NCBI RefSeq assembly: GCF_000377505.1
Contig: NZ_KB898185.1
Span: forward strand, 806,001-870,000
DNA length: 64,000 nucleotides
DNA from: Paenibacillus massiliensis 2301065 = DSM 16942
Lineage (GTDB): Bacteria; Bacillota; Bacilli; Paenibacillales; Paenibacillaceae
Direction of reading: 5' to 3'
Part shown: one piece after another, positions 21,202-30,732 of the stretch
How the letters are laid out: every line of letters starts with the position of its first letter
How positions within the stretch are numbered: the stretch's first letter is position 1
Translations under genes and position numbers: made by a program
The notes under the pieces: generated by a model
Database searches by the model: none
The model's input: only the letters and a program-made list of their open reading frames with translations
What the model was told of the DNA's origin: nothing

Positions 21202-21327
21202 AGATTGGATATGATGTATGGAATGCACAGCTCTGTGCATCAAGTTAGATATGTTAATTAATTATGCTTATAGACCTTTACCTCACGAAAGATCATTGTC
21301 ATACAATGTCCCGGGCTCTCTCGTGAA

Positions 21328-21341
21328 ATAAAACGTTTACA
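21328..21341 (+). promoter_or_regulatory. cre site of the bgl operon
   Basis: ATAAAACGTTTACA matches the CcpA consensus except in the first two bases, and lies immediately downstream of the -10 of the promoter at 21348-21376, on top of the transcript start. Confidence 0.75.
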
Positions 21342-21347
21342 CGAATC

Positions 21348-21376
21348 AATATATCATTGCCTCCTTGAAATTGCAA
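21348..21376 (-). promoter_or_regulatory. bgl operon promoter
   Basis: Minus strand TTGCAA (21371-21376), 17-bp spacer, TATATT (21348-21353). The transcript would carry a leader of about 250 nt containing the cre, RAT and terminator before the PTS gene. Confidence 0.7.
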
Positions 21377-21420
21377 GCATTTAAGACAAGGGAATTCTGT
21401 TCCCGCTTTGAAGCGGTCAT

Positions 21421-22152
21421 CTATCTAAGATAACCGCCATTATTAATATCGAAGGTAGCACCGGTATAGTGCCTCGATTTGTCTGATAGTAAAAAAATTA
21501 CTGTATCAGCAACACTCTCGGGGCTTAGCGGCTGTTTAATCAGTTGGTGATTTAAATATTGTTCCTTTCTCCATACAGGGATCTCCTCCATCATGCTAGT
21601 ATCTACCATCGTTGGGGCTACCGCATTTACTCGGATATATGGGGCAAAGTTCATAGCACAGCTCTTGGTTAGCCCTAGAATGGCTGCTTTGGACATCCCG
21701 TAGACGGCATCTGAGCTTCCTTCCAACCCGGATACAGAGGACATATTAACGATCGTTCCCTGACGCTGCTGCTGTAACAGCATTTCACCAAAGCAACGTG
21801 AGACATACACGCTCCCCATAACATTTACGTTCATCACCTTGGCCATTTCGTCAGGTGTATAGTTCAATAATGACTTACCTAAGTAAATGCCTGCATTGTT
21901 CACTAAGCCATTCACATCGGGGTGCTTCTCTGATATGTAAGCAAAGAAGGAACTCACGTCCTCGTATTCGCTGATGTCCAGCCTGTACGTAGATAGCTGC
22001 TCCGTATTTGCATCGGCCTGAAGCTCGGTTAGCGCATCTTCATTGATATCACATGCCATCACTGCCGCACCTTCTTGGAGGCATTGCAAGGTAATAGCCT
22101 TTCCTATTCCTGAGCCACTTCCCGTGACAATAACCTTCATATGCTGTAGCAT
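21421..22152 (-). CDS. Short-chain dehydrogenase/reductase
   Basis: 243 residues from ATG 22152 (AAAGGAGG 7 nt upstream; longer frames are unlikely). Rossmann motif VTGSGSGIGKA, NNAG at the active-site strand, catalytic Ser in NMSSVSG and YGMSK (Tyr and Lys). NAD(P)-dependent oxidoreductase of unknown substrate. Third in a same-strand row after the methyltransferase and S66 peptidase, 121 bp from the latter. Confidence 0.9.
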   Translation of the reverse strand: MLQHMKVIVTGSGSGIGKAITLQCLQEGAAVMACDINEDALTELQADANTEQLSTYRLDISEYEDVSSFFAYISEKHPDVNGLVNNAGIYLGKSLLNYTPDEMAKVMNVNVMGSVYVSRCFGEMLLQQQRQGTIVNMSSVSGLEGSSDAVYGMSKAAILGLTKSCAMNFAPYIRVNAVAPTMVDTSMMEEIPVWRKEQYLNHQLIKQPLSPESVADTVIFLLSDKSRHYTGATFDINNGGYLR

Positions 22153-22273
22153 AGCTGCTCCTCCTTTAATAAACAGTGCTCTTCTAGCGGCCCCCTCCTG
22201 AGCGAGAATAGTACGAACTAGCAGGGCGCTCAGGGAAAGCTCCTTAGATTTCTCATACTCCATGTAGAGTTAG

Positions 22274-23317
22274 TTATGACTCCCTGAATGGACAATCAAG
22301 AAGAATAATCTCTTGGGTCCCGGGACGTAGCTCGATTCGACCTCCCAGAGGCAAGATCAGCTTCGGGTCCGTATGCCCCGCATCAAGATCCACTACAATC
22401 GCTATATGATCAGCCCCGAATTCATCCTTGATCACATTTACAATGATTTCATTCAATCGCTGCTTCTCTTCCTCCGTATAATCCTTGGCTCTACCAAACA
22501 TAACACCTTTGATTGGGGTGAATATTCCCTGCATTCCGTAGTTGCGGAGCATATAGCCTACTTGATCAGGTGAAGGCTTGTCCTCTGAAGTTTCGAAGAA
22601 TAGTATTTTATCCTGCCAGAACGATCGTTCAGGCCAGAATTCGGTGGCTTTCATAAATTCGAGCACTTCAATGCAACCGCCCCACAACGTACCTTGCTGT
22701 ACGGAATCTCCCTGTAAAAAAGTCCAGCCCTTCTCATTATCGTAGAATTCCTTGCACTCCCCAAGCGTCTCCAGCCTGCTCCATTTCTGATACCCATTTG
22801 TCCATCGGGGATACGGAGCATAATGATACGGAAAATGATCCGTGAAGAGCATTGCCCTTACATGCTCCAGATGCTCAGAAGGAAGACTCCTCATCTGGGC
22901 GATTCCAGCCATAATAGACGGCCCATAAAAAGTAACCATGCCTAATTGATTGATGTACGCCAAAAAGGTGGTCGCATCTGAGAAGCCCATAATAAACTTT
23001 GGATGATTGATGATGGCTTCCTGATCTAGATACGGTAAAATTCTTATAGACTCATATCCGCCAATAGAAGTGATTACCCCATCAATTGTGTCGTCCCTGA
23101 AGCATTGGTTAATATCCTCCGCACGTAACTGAGGATGTCGATACAGATCGTCAGGAGACATTCTTGCCGTCGGCATTTCAACAATTTCAAACCCCAGAAG
23201 CTCTTGGAGATTCTTCAGTCCTAACTCATAAATATCTGGGAATAGGTAAGGTAAGCCATTTGACGGCGATATGATAGCAATTCTTGAACCTGGCATGATC
23301 CTTTTAGGCTTCAACAT
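22274..23317 (-). CDS. S66 family peptidase (LD-carboxypeptidase/MccF-like)
   Basis: 347 residues from ATG 23317 (AGGAGGG upstream). The nucleophile Ser lies in IMGFSDATTFL; the Glu in ILFFETSEDKP and the His in DLDAGHTDPK complete the Ser-Glu-His triad of S66. Members either cut LD bonds in recycled peptidoglycan peptides or, as MccF, inactivate microcin C-like toxins. The extended C-terminus resembles the MccF-like branch. It lies 35 bp after the methyltransferase gene, probably co-transcribed. Confidence 0.88.
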   Translation of the reverse strand: MLKPKRIMPGSRIAIISPSNGLPYLFPDIYELGLKNLQELLGFEIVEMPTARMSPDDLYRHPQLRAEDINQCFRDDTIDGVITSIGGYESIRILPYLDQEAIINHPKFIMGFSDATTFLAYINQLGMVTFYGPSIMAGIAQMRSLPSEHLEHVRAMLFTDHFPYHYAPYPRWTNGYQKWSRLETLGECKEFYDNEKGWTFLQGDSVQQGTLWGGCIEVLEFMKATEFWPERSFWQDKILFFETSEDKPSPDQVGYMLRNYGMQGIFTPIKGVMFGRAKDYTEEEKQRLNEIIVNVIKDEFGADHIAIVVDLDAGHTDPKLILPLGGRIELRPGTQEIILLDCPFRES

Positions 23318-23352
23318 ATAGTCCCTCCTATACATCCCTACTGTCTCTTCGA

Positions 23353-23979
23353 TTAGATCTTCTCCGCCAAAATATATCTGATAATATATTCCTTAGTTTG
23401 ATTGTTCTGATAGAGCAATGTCTCCTGCCTGCTCCCCATATCCAGAATATGCAAATCTGCAAAATGCTCTCTTAAATCTTCCTCTCCAAAAAAGTGAGCA
23501 TACTTCCCAGAGGTATACTCGTATGTACCCTTCTCCAGCTCTCGACCCATACCGAAATGCTGATCCTCGTCGGAAAAACAGGTGAAATATAGCATGCCAC
23601 CAACTCTTACATCATCAATGCAGCGTGCAATAAGCTGTCTCCGCTCAGGCTCCAAAAATAAATGCAGCACATCATAGCAATAGATCGCATCAAACTGCTG
23701 CGGAGATATGACAGGCTCCAGTACAGAACCCTGAATGTATTCACTTGCTGTGTCCCATTGACGTGCAAGCTGAATAGCCTCCGCTGATAGTTCTATACCT
23801 GTTACCTGAAAATGGGCAGATAAAGCTTTGCTGTTCCTGCCATAGCCCGCCCCTGGAATAAGGACTCTCTTAACATGATGTGACTTGAATAGCTCAATCG
23901 CATGAAATACGGTAGGACTCGGCTCGGTTCCCCAGATCATTCCTGACTGTAAAAAGCGCTCGTTCCAATATGATCCCAT
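23353..23979 (-). CDS. Class I SAM-dependent methyltransferase
   Basis: 208 residues from ATG 23979 (TAGGAGAGA upstream). SAM-binding motif I VLIPGAGYGRNSKAL, acidic residue after strand 2 (VTGIELS), and motif IV FDAIYCYDVLHLF. The start MGSYWNERFLQSGMIWG is typical of TehB/thiopurine methyltransferase-like small-molecule methyltransferases. First gene of a likely three-gene unit. The substrate is unknown. Confidence 0.85.
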   Translation of the reverse strand: MGSYWNERFLQSGMIWGTEPSPTVFHAIELFKSHHVKRVLIPGAGYGRNSKALSAHFQVTGIELSAEAIQLARQWDTASEYIQGSVLEPVISPQQFDAIYCYDVLHLFLEPERRQLIARCIDDVRVGGMLYFTCFSDEDQHFGMGRELEKGTYEYTSGKYAHFFGEEDLREHFADLHILDMGSRQETLLYQNNQTKEYIIRYILAEKI

Positions 23980-24135
23980 CTTTATCTCTCCTAGTTCACG
24001 AATAGTCAGCACATTGCACATTGTGCATTGATCATCCAAGTACAGCCTGAACTAAAATAAATTACTAATCTGCTAGAAGCTATAATTCCATCGAATATTT
24101 CTTTATTATATATCTTCTTCAAATAATTAGATGTA

Positions 24136-24166
24136 ATAAAAAGGACCAGACATAAAGTCTGGCCCT
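24136..24166 (-). terminator. Terminator of the SLH protein gene
   Basis: Minus strand GGCCAGAC-loop-GTCTGGTCC stem followed by five T, just 3' of the SLH gene's stop codon at 24202. Confidence 0.88.
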
Positions 24167-24201
24167 GAATACTTAGCTTTCCATAATAACATCAATAGCT
24201 T

Positions 24202-27200
24202 CTATTGAATAAGTTCGGATTGCTGAAGCAAATTTTGAAGCAGCTGCGCTACCTCTGCACGAGTAATTTCTCCCTTAGGGGCAAGCAGCGAAGCTGATCG
24301 ACCCTTGGCAATATTCTGCGACAGATTGGCAGCCATATGCGCCCTTGCATAGTCCGCAATGGAGGCTTGATCCTCGAACGATGCCAGTTCGGCTTCTATT
24401 TGCTCCTGGGATGCGGTCTTCTGGATGCCAGTGAGCTCCATCGCTTTGGATATGATCGTCATCGCCTGCTCACGAGTAATATGATCCTGTGGAGCAAATC
24501 GACCATCCTCATATCCTTCGATCAGTTGATACTCACGTGCGGTCTGGACGTACCCCGCGAACCACTGGGAGGCTTGCACATCAGTAAAGGCTGTATCCCC
24601 TTGGCCAGGAGTCAGTCCCAATGCTCTGACCACCATAGCCGCAAACTCCGCCCGCGTAATATTCCGGTTCGGCTCGAATCTGTCTGAAGCAACCCCTGTA
24701 ACGATCATGCGGGAGCCCATATTGGAAATCGCATTCTCCGCCCAGTGATTGACCGTATCCGGGAAGGTAACAGGATGCCACACCAAGGAATACATACTGT
24801 TCGTCAAGCTGTTAATGACCGCGTAATACTGACTGTCCTGCTGCCGTACATAAGTAGGTACATGATGGATAGAGCCATCTGCTCCTACCACTACTCCAGT
24901 CGTAATCTGATTAGGATCAACCGTGTCTGGAATAAGCAGGTCTCGTCTTACATAGCTACTAAAGCGATTAATATCCGTAGTAGTATCCTTGTAGGTAGCT
25001 GTCATCGTAAAATGAACCGGCTCCACCAGCCATGTAGCGCCTGCTTGGGAAGAAGCAGCCTGCAGCAGATTCTTATCCGCTGGGCTGGCCTTGGCAATCG
25101 TAAGCTTAAAGTCTACGTCTGCAAGGTTGGCAGCTGCACCTAAGTCGATTGCTATATCACCAAGTGGTAATTGGCTGGCTGATAATTGATAGGAAGCACT
25201 AGGTGTTGTGAATACCAGTACAGCAGATCGATCTGCCAGCTGTTGCACAATACCTCCGTTGAGTACAGCCGTAGTCATATCCGAGTCTACCTGTACCGGA
25301 ATCGTTACCACTGCGTTATTCCCTTCCCGCTCTAGCCACTCAAGTAGCTTAGCAGAATCAGGTGTAATCGTAGTGATCGTCTGATTATTGACAGTTGTTG
25401 TGTCCAACGTTCCGATATTCTCGGCTCTTCCATTCACGAGCACCGGAACACCATTTGGCAATGGCTCCGTTGGAGTTGGATCGCTCGTCCCTGGAGTATT
25501 CGGTGCAGGTGTTGTTGAACCTCCATCTTCACTGCTCCCCCCACCAGAGCGTCTTGGCTGGACGACAAAGGTAACGGTAGCTGTAGCAATAGCTCCTTCT
25601 CCATAGACGGCACTTACTACAGTCGAATATGTGCCTGCAGTCAACCCAGCTATCGGCTGAATTGTCCAACTGTCAATCGTCTCACCTGACCCTATATTGG
25701 TAGCACCCGTATGAAGCTCAAAGGAATTAGAATCACTGGAGTATACACTTTCGATTACTGCCATGGTATTGCCGGCATTGGTCATCAGCAGCGGTCTTGC
25801 TGCAGGACGTGTATATCCAGCCCGAACTTGATCAAATACAGGTGCAGCCATAGCGAGCTCTGAAGTCTGTTCACCAATTTCCTCGAACTCTGCAGTTACT
25901 GTTACGTCTCCCGCTGGCATTAGGAATGAGCCATTGCTAATTGGGAAAGCTTCCAAGTCGAAAACGTACTTCAGGGAGCCTGGTTGAAGTCGCTTCCCTG
26001 CTTCAGGCACAACGGACACTGTAATTGGGACTCCTGCAGAAGCAGTTGTCGGATTAACCGTGATTGTACCTCCAGCCTGATTAGCAACATGCACCGTGTA
26101 CTCCACTGGAACCTCAGGGGCGGCTGTCACTGTGATCGTCGCTGTGCCTTGCTTGCTGCTGTCTTCCGTGGACGTCGCCGTGATCGTGTACGGACCCGGT
26201 GTCGCTGTTGCAGACACGGTAACCAGGCCCGTGTTGCTCACCAACACGTTACCCGTCAGATCGCTACTGCTCCACGTTACCGTCTGAGCTGCGCCACCAC
26301 TGACGCTCACCGTCACATTCAGCTGTTCCGTTGCTCCCTGCACCACACTTGCTGTGCTTGGGCTCACCGTTACGCTGTTCACCGCTGGAACCTCAGGGGC
26401 GGCTGTCACCGTGATCGTCGCTGTGCCTTGCTTACTGCTGTCTTCCGTGGACGTCGCCGTGATCGTGTACGGACCCGGTGTCGCTGTCGCAGACACGGTA
26501 ACCAGGCCCGTGTTGCTCACCAACACGTTACCCGTCAGATCGCTACTGCTCCACGTCACCGTATCCGCTGCACCACCACTGACGTTCACCGTCGCACTCA
26601 GCTGCTCGCTCGATCCTTGCACCACATTGGCTGCACTTGGAGTGACAGTCACGCTGTTCACCGCAGGTGCTTCTGTCACCGTGATCATCGCTGTGCCTTG
26701 CTTGCTGCTGTCTTCCGTGGACGTCGCCGTGATCGTGTATGGACCCGGTGTCGCCGTCGCAGACACGGTGACCAACCCCGTGTTGCTCACCAACACATTG
26801 CCCGTCAGGTCGCTGCTGCTCCACGTCACCGTATCCGCTGCGCCACCGCTCACGTTCACCGTCACGCTCAGCTGCTCGCTCGATCCTTGCACCACATTGG
26901 CTGTGCCTGGAGTCACCGTTACGCTGTTCACCGCTGGTGCTTCTGTCACCGTGATCGTCGCTGTGCCTTGCTTGCTGCTGTCTGCCGTGGACGTTGCCGT
27001 GATCGTGTACGGACCCGGCGTCGCCGTCGCAGACACGGTAACCAGGCCCGTGTTACTCACCGACACCTTACCCGTCAGGTCGCTGCTGCTCCACGTCACC
27101 GTATCTGCTGCGCCACCACTGACGTTCACCGTCGCACTCAGCTGCTCGCTCGATCCTTGCACCACATTGGCTGTACTTGGAGTGACAGTCACGCTGTTCA

Positions 27201-28746
27201 CCGCAGGTGCCTCTGTCACCGTGATCGTCGCTGTGCCTTGCTTGCTGCTGTCTTCCGTGGACGTCGCCGTGATCGTGTACGGACCCGGTGTCGCCGTTGC
27301 AGACACGGTAACCAGGCCCGTGTTGCTCACCAACACATTGCCCGTCAGGTCGCTGCTGCTCCACGTCACCGTATCCGCTGCGCCACCGCTCACGTTCACC
27401 GTCACGCTCAGCTGCTCGCTCGATCCTTGCACCACATTGGCTGTGCCTGGAGTGACTGTCACGCTGTTCACCGCAGGTGCTTCTGTCACCGTGATCGTCG
27501 CTGTGCCTTGCTTGCTGCTGTTTTCCGTGGACGTCGCCGTGATCGTGTACGGACCCGGTGTCGCCGTTGCAGACACGGTAACCAGGCCCGTGTTGCTCAC
27601 CGACACATTGCCCGTTAGATCACTGCTGCTCCACGTCACCGTATCCGCTGCACCACCACTGACGCTCACCGTCGCACTCAGCTGTTCCGTTGATCCTTGC
27701 ACCACGCTTGCTGTGCCTGGAGTAACACTCACGCTGTTCACAATAGGTACGACTGCCAAGGTCGTCGTATTGATAATGCCTGTCGTGAAATCCTGTGTGT
27801 AACCCACAGCTACCGCTTTTCCGCCTACCACAGCAATGTCTGCATAATCAGCCATGATTCCACTATTCCCTGGATTTTCCTGCCAACTCATCCCATCCGT
27901 GGATACGGCCACTTTTTCAAGCTGACCTGCCGTGTAGAATTGTCCTGCGGCAAAAATGACTGAATTCAACGCTAGTGTATTACTCACAGCATTATTCTGA
28001 GTCCATACCAATCCGTCACTGGAGACATAGGATTTCCCTTCGTCTCCTACAGCTACGAACCTGTTGTTGCCGTAGACTATGTCCGTAATCACTTGAGCTG
28101 ATGGTGCAGTGTACACCAGGTTCCAATTCACTGCATCAACAGACCGATAGATTCGGCTTGGCTGATCCTGCGTATAGGTTGTGGCTACATACACACCATC
28201 ACCATACGTTAGCCTGTAAAAATCCAAGCCGTTCCCCCCTGTAAATACCACCGCAGGCGCTGCATTGCCGATGTAAGAGTATACTCTGTCTCCTCCTACC
28301 ATAACGTAGCGGTCCTCAGCAGGATTATAGACTATGTCCTGAATCAGCGTATTATTCAATGAGCCATGAACAGGTACCCATGATGAGGAATTTTGAGGAG
28401 TCGTCGTTCTGAGTACACCTTCCGAGCCCGTAAGATACCAGGTCGAATTCAAGTGCTTGAGATTCGTCGGTTCAAGGGCTAGACCCAGATTATATTCAGT
28501 CCACGTTGTCGTATCTGTGGAGAGATGATAATCCAGGAAATACCCCAAGGACATCCACGTGCCTCCACCGTATTCCGTCAGCGTTTGAAAGCTGTTCGGG
28601 ACCTGCTTCGCGTTAACCCATGTTGAAGCACTCGCCTTTGGCGCCCAAGCGAACAGGCCCAAGGAGTGAATTAGCAGGACAATGGCTAGCGTAGCCCGGA
28701 TGACACTTCTTACACCTTTTTTTCTTTTACAAACAATCGCTTTCAC
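24202..28746 (-). CDS. Large SLH-anchored surface protein with six Ig-like repeats
   Basis: 1,514 residues. Signal peptide 1-40 (IRATLAIVLLIHSLGLFAW, cut near ASAST), a beta-propeller-like region with repeated WTEYN / YGDGVYVAT / YGNNRFVAVGDEGKSYVSS units (about 45-330), six Big-type repeats of 90 residues (about 335-880), a further beta region, a Gly/Pro/Thr linker (GGGSSEDGGSTTP), a beta domain, and three SLH modules at the end that attach it to cell-wall polymer. The GTG start at 28746 is immediately next to GAGGAGG with no spacer, whereas an in-frame ATT at 28737 would have 9 nt. A stop codon just upstream excludes an earlier start. Confidence 0.93.
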   Translation of the reverse strand: MKAIVCKRKKGVRSVIRATLAIVLLIHSLGLFAWAPKASASTWVNAKQVPNSFQTLTEYGGGTWMSLGYFLDYHLSTDTTTWTEYNLGLALEPTNLKHLNSTWYLTGSEGVLRTTTPQNSSSWVPVHGSLNNTLIQDIVYNPAEDRYVMVGGDRVYSYIGNAAPAVVFTGGNGLDFYRLTYGDGVYVATTYTQDQPSRIYRSVDAVNWNLVYTAPSAQVITDIVYGNNRFVAVGDEGKSYVSSDGLVWTQNNAVSNTLALNSVIFAAGQFYTAGQLEKVAVSTDGMSWQENPGNSGIMADYADIAVVGGKAVAVGYTQDFTTGIINTTTLAVVPIVNSVSVTPGTASVVQGSTEQLSATVSVSGGAADTVTWSSSDLTGNVSVSNTGLVTVSATATPGPYTITATSTENSSKQGTATITVTEAPAVNSVTVTPGTANVVQGSSEQLSVTVNVSGGAADTVTWSSSDLTGNVLVSNTGLVTVSATATPGPYTITATSTEDSSKQGTATITVTEAPAVNSVTVTPSTANVVQGSSEQLSATVNVSGGAADTVTWSSSDLTGKVSVSNTGLVTVSATATPGPYTITATSTADSSKQGTATITVTEAPAVNSVTVTPGTANVVQGSSEQLSVTVNVSGGAADTVTWSSSDLTGNVLVSNTGLVTVSATATPGPYTITATSTEDSSKQGTAMITVTEAPAVNSVTVTPSAANVVQGSSEQLSATVNVSGGAADTVTWSSSDLTGNVLVSNTGLVTVSATATPGPYTITATSTEDSSKQGTATITVTAAPEVPAVNSVTVSPSTASVVQGATEQLNVTVSVSGGAAQTVTWSSSDLTGNVLVSNTGLVTVSATATPGPYTITATSTEDSSKQGTATITVTAAPEVPVEYTVHVANQAGGTITVNPTTASAGVPITVSVVPEAGKRLQPGSLKYVFDLEAFPISNGSFLMPAGDVTVTAEFEEIGEQTSELAMAAPVFDQVRAGYTRPAARPLLMTNAGNTMAVIESVYSSDSNSFELHTGATNIGSGETIDSWTIQPIAGLTAGTYSTVVSAVYGEGAIATATVTFVVQPRRSGGGSSEDGGSTTPAPNTPGTSDPTPTEPLPNGVPVLVNGRAENIGTLDTTTVNNQTITTITPDSAKLLEWLEREGNNAVVTIPVQVDSDMTTAVLNGGIVQQLADRSAVLVFTTPSASYQLSASQLPLGDIAIDLGAAANLADVDFKLTIAKASPADKNLLQAASSQAGATWLVEPVHFTMTATYKDTTTDINRFSSYVRRDLLIPDTVDPNQITTGVVVGADGSIHHVPTYVRQQDSQYYAVINSLTNSMYSLVWHPVTFPDTVNHWAENAISNMGSRMIVTGVASDRFEPNRNITRAEFAAMVVRALGLTPGQGDTAFTDVQASQWFAGYVQTAREYQLIEGYEDGRFAPQDHITREQAMTIISKAMELTGIQKTASQEQIEAELASFEDQASIADYARAHMAANLSQNIAKGRSASLLAPKGEITRAEVAQLLQNLLQQSELIQ
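26112..27745 (-). repeat. Six near-identical 270-bp tandem repeats inside the SLH gene
   Basis: Units begin at about 27741, 27470, 27200, 26930, 26660 and 26381 (reading leftwards), spaced 270, 270, 270, 270 and 279 bp; the longer gap carries an inserted Glu-Val-Pro. Each encodes an Ig-like unit VNSVTVTPGT...GPYTITATST. Near identity at DNA level implies recent duplication or ongoing homogenisation. Confidence 0.95.
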
Positions 28747-28985
28747 CCTCCTCGTTCATTGAATCTGCTTCATACAACTATGTAATTTCCCTGAGAAGTA
28801 GACCAAATGCTGGATATGGAAATCACTCTCAGTATAAAGGAAAATCGGTCATGCGTAACACGAAATTTGGTTCATTTTTCCTTCGATAAGAGACTAAAGA
28901 CCTATGTGTGTTGTATATTATTTTACATTAATAGATGAAAATAACTTCAACTTTTCGTAATTCGAGGTAAATTTCCAAATTCTTA

Positions 28986-29015
28986 ATGACAATTACCAAC
29001 ATATTCTGATATAAA
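28986..29015 (+). promoter_or_regulatory. Candidate promoter of the GNAT/tail-collar cluster
   Basis: ATGACA (28986-28991), 18-bp spacer, TATAAA (29010-29015), about 50 bp before the GTG at 29067. The rest of the 28747-29066 gap shows no gene. Confidence 0.4.
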
Positions 29016-29066
29016 CATCATATAGTAACCTTTCCGCTGACAGACAGCCTGATAGGAGGACTCTAT

Positions 29067-29558
29067 GTGATCACTACTGTTGCTGCCAAGCCCGAAGATG
29101 AATTCTTTCTGTTTCAGTTGTACTCCTTAACGCGCCAAGATGAATTGTTGAGCTGGGGATGGGGAGAGCAGGAGAAGCAAGCATTCTTGAGTATGCAATG
29201 GAGGGCACAGACCATGTCCTATGCCGCTGCTTACCCGAAGGGGCTTCGGGAAATTGTACAGCAGCAGCAAGCCCCTGTTGGTCAGCTGTATACCAGCTGT
29301 CACGGTAATCAATGGTTACTTATCGATATCTCGCTTCTTCCAGAGTATCGTAATCAGGGAATTGGCTCCAGCTTAATTCAAAGACTGCAAGAGCAAGCCC
29401 GTAGAGCAGAAGCTAACATTCAACTGAGTGTGCTTCCTATGAGCAGCGCAGCACGGCTGTATCATAGATTAGGCTTTCGGCATGTGAGTAGCTCTGGATT
29501 GCACCACATCTTGGAGTGGAGCTACCTACACAACGACAACGACCAATCCAAACATTGA
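29067..29558 (+). CDS. GNAT family N-acetyltransferase beside tail-collar genes
   Basis: 163 residues. Acetyl-CoA motif LLPEYRNQGIGSSLIQRLQ and C-terminal AARLYHRLGFRHV. The start is GTG 29067 behind TAGGAGGA; an ATG two bases earlier overlaps it out of frame and meets TGA at once (ATGTGA). Encoded directly ahead of three tail-collar-fold proteins; its role there could be to modify them or their ligands, but that is only a guess from position. Confidence 0.85.
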   Translation: MITTVAAKPEDEFFLFQLYSLTRQDELLSWGWGEQEKQAFLSMQWRAQTMSYAAAYPKGLREIVQQQQAPVGQLYTSCHGNQWLLIDISLLPEYRNQGIGSSLIQRLQEQARRAEANIQLSVLPMSSAARLYHRLGFRHVSSSGLHHILEWSYLHNDNDQSKH

Positions 29559-29578
29559 TGAAGAAGGGTGTGTGTTAG

Positions 29579-30088
29579 ATGGGTGAAGGGTACTTGGGTG
29601 AGATCCGCCTGTTTGCAGGCGACTTTGCTCCAGAGGGATGGGCATTATGCAACGGCCAGTTGCTTCTGATTAGTGCGAATGAAGCATTATTTAGTCTAAT
29701 TGGCACCACTTATGGTGGAGATGGTCAGACGAATTTTGCGCTTCCTGATCTACAGGGCAGAGTAGCCGTGCATCGCAGTCAGACCAATTTGTTGGGACAA
29801 AAAGCAGGCAGTGAGACCGTTACTTTAGCTTCGTCTCAGCTCCCGGCACATACTCATATCGCTAATGCCTGGACAGGTGCGACAGACAAGTTGGACAGTC
29901 CAGAGAATGCTTTATGGGGCGATTCTCCTCGGAAAATTTATTTTTCAGGGACCCCGACGGCTACGGTCAATATGAATGCTAGTACCGTTAGTAGCGTTGG
30001 CGGCAATCAGCCCCATGATAACATGATGCCATCTACTGCGATCTCGTTCATCATCTGCTTAGAGGGTGTATATCCATCTCAATTCTAG
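29579..30088 (+). CDS. Tail-collar fold protein (MdpB-like), copy 1
   Basis: 169 residues. The N-terminal half matches the phage Tail_Collar pattern (GEIRLFAGDFAPEGWALCNG; TYGGDGQTNFALPDLQGRV) seen in the microcystin-dependent protein family. It then has LPAHTH, a Ser/Thr-rich stretch and the conserved C-terminus GGNQPHDNMMPS...ICLEGVYP. The family trimerises in phage fibres; non-phage copies have no settled role. No signal peptide. First of three paralogues in a row. Confidence 0.88.
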   Translation: MGEGYLGEIRLFAGDFAPEGWALCNGQLLLISANEALFSLIGTTYGGDGQTNFALPDLQGRVAVHRSQTNLLGQKAGSETVTLASSQLPAHTHIANAWTGATDKLDSPENALWGDSPRKIYFSGTPTATVNMNASTVSSVGGNQPHDNMMPSTAISFIICLEGVYPSQF

Positions 30089-30190
30089 ACGGTGCTTTTT
30101 CCTAATTCATTTAACAACGTTTTTATAATAGTTTATGAGTGAAAAAATGAGTTCCAACAGACTTAACCATTTTTATTAGGAGGTCATACT

Positions 30191-30709
30191 ATGGAGCCGT
30201 TCCTAGGCGAAATTAGACTGTTTCCCTATAATGCCATCCCCAAGGGATGGGCCGCTTGTGAAGGTCAAATTCTTCAAATCAATATGAACCAAGCACTATA
30301 CTCCATTCTCTCCAATGTGTATGGAGGTGACGGCCGAACGACTTTTGCGCTCCCCGATTATCGTGGACGCACGCCTATTCATGTATCCACCAGCATTCCT
30401 CTCGGTACTTCTCAGGGAGAGGCTTCGCACACACTGACCGTTAATGAGATTCCACAGCATACACATCAGGTATTCTCAAGCCCTGAAGCTCCAAAAGTGG
30501 CTTCTCCCAATGGAAATACCTGGTCCGCTGTAGCAGATTCCTTCAGTCAGCATGCGACAACTGCAGGCACAACCGGGGGAAATGCTACACAAATGGCCAT
30601 TGGAAGCATCAAAGAATCGGGGAGCTCAGCTGCCCACAATAATATGCAGCCTTATCTCGTACTGGTCTACGCTATTGCTACTACAGGGATCTACCCCCCA
30701 AGAAGTTGA
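30191..30709 (+). CDS. Tail-collar fold protein (MdpB-like), copy 2
   Basis: 172 residues, paralogous to its neighbours on both sides: GEIRLFPYNAIPKGWAACEG, YGGDGRTTFALPDYRGRTPI, IPQHTH and AHNNMQPYLVLVYAI. AGGAGG precedes the ATG. The middle (HQVFSSPEAPKVASPNGNTW) differs most between copies and would form the exposed tip if it folds as in phage collars. About 100 bp of AT-rich DNA separates it from copy 1. Confidence 0.88.
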   Translation: MEPFLGEIRLFPYNAIPKGWAACEGQILQINMNQALYSILSNVYGGDGRTTFALPDYRGRTPIHVSTSIPLGTSQGEASHTLTVNEIPQHTHQVFSSPEAPKVASPNGNTWSAVADSFSQHATTAGTTGGNATQMAIGSIKESGSSAAHNNMQPYLVLVYAIATTGIYPPRS

Positions 30710-30732
30710 AGTAATTATAAGGAGGTAAGTAC

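Noticed and set aside
25984..27802. Two long plus-strand reading frames (544 and 482 codons) opposite the SLH gene
   Set aside because: They are shadows of the 270-bp repeats, whose codon bias leaves the other strand open. Their translations are low-complexity and have no starts with ribosome binding sites.
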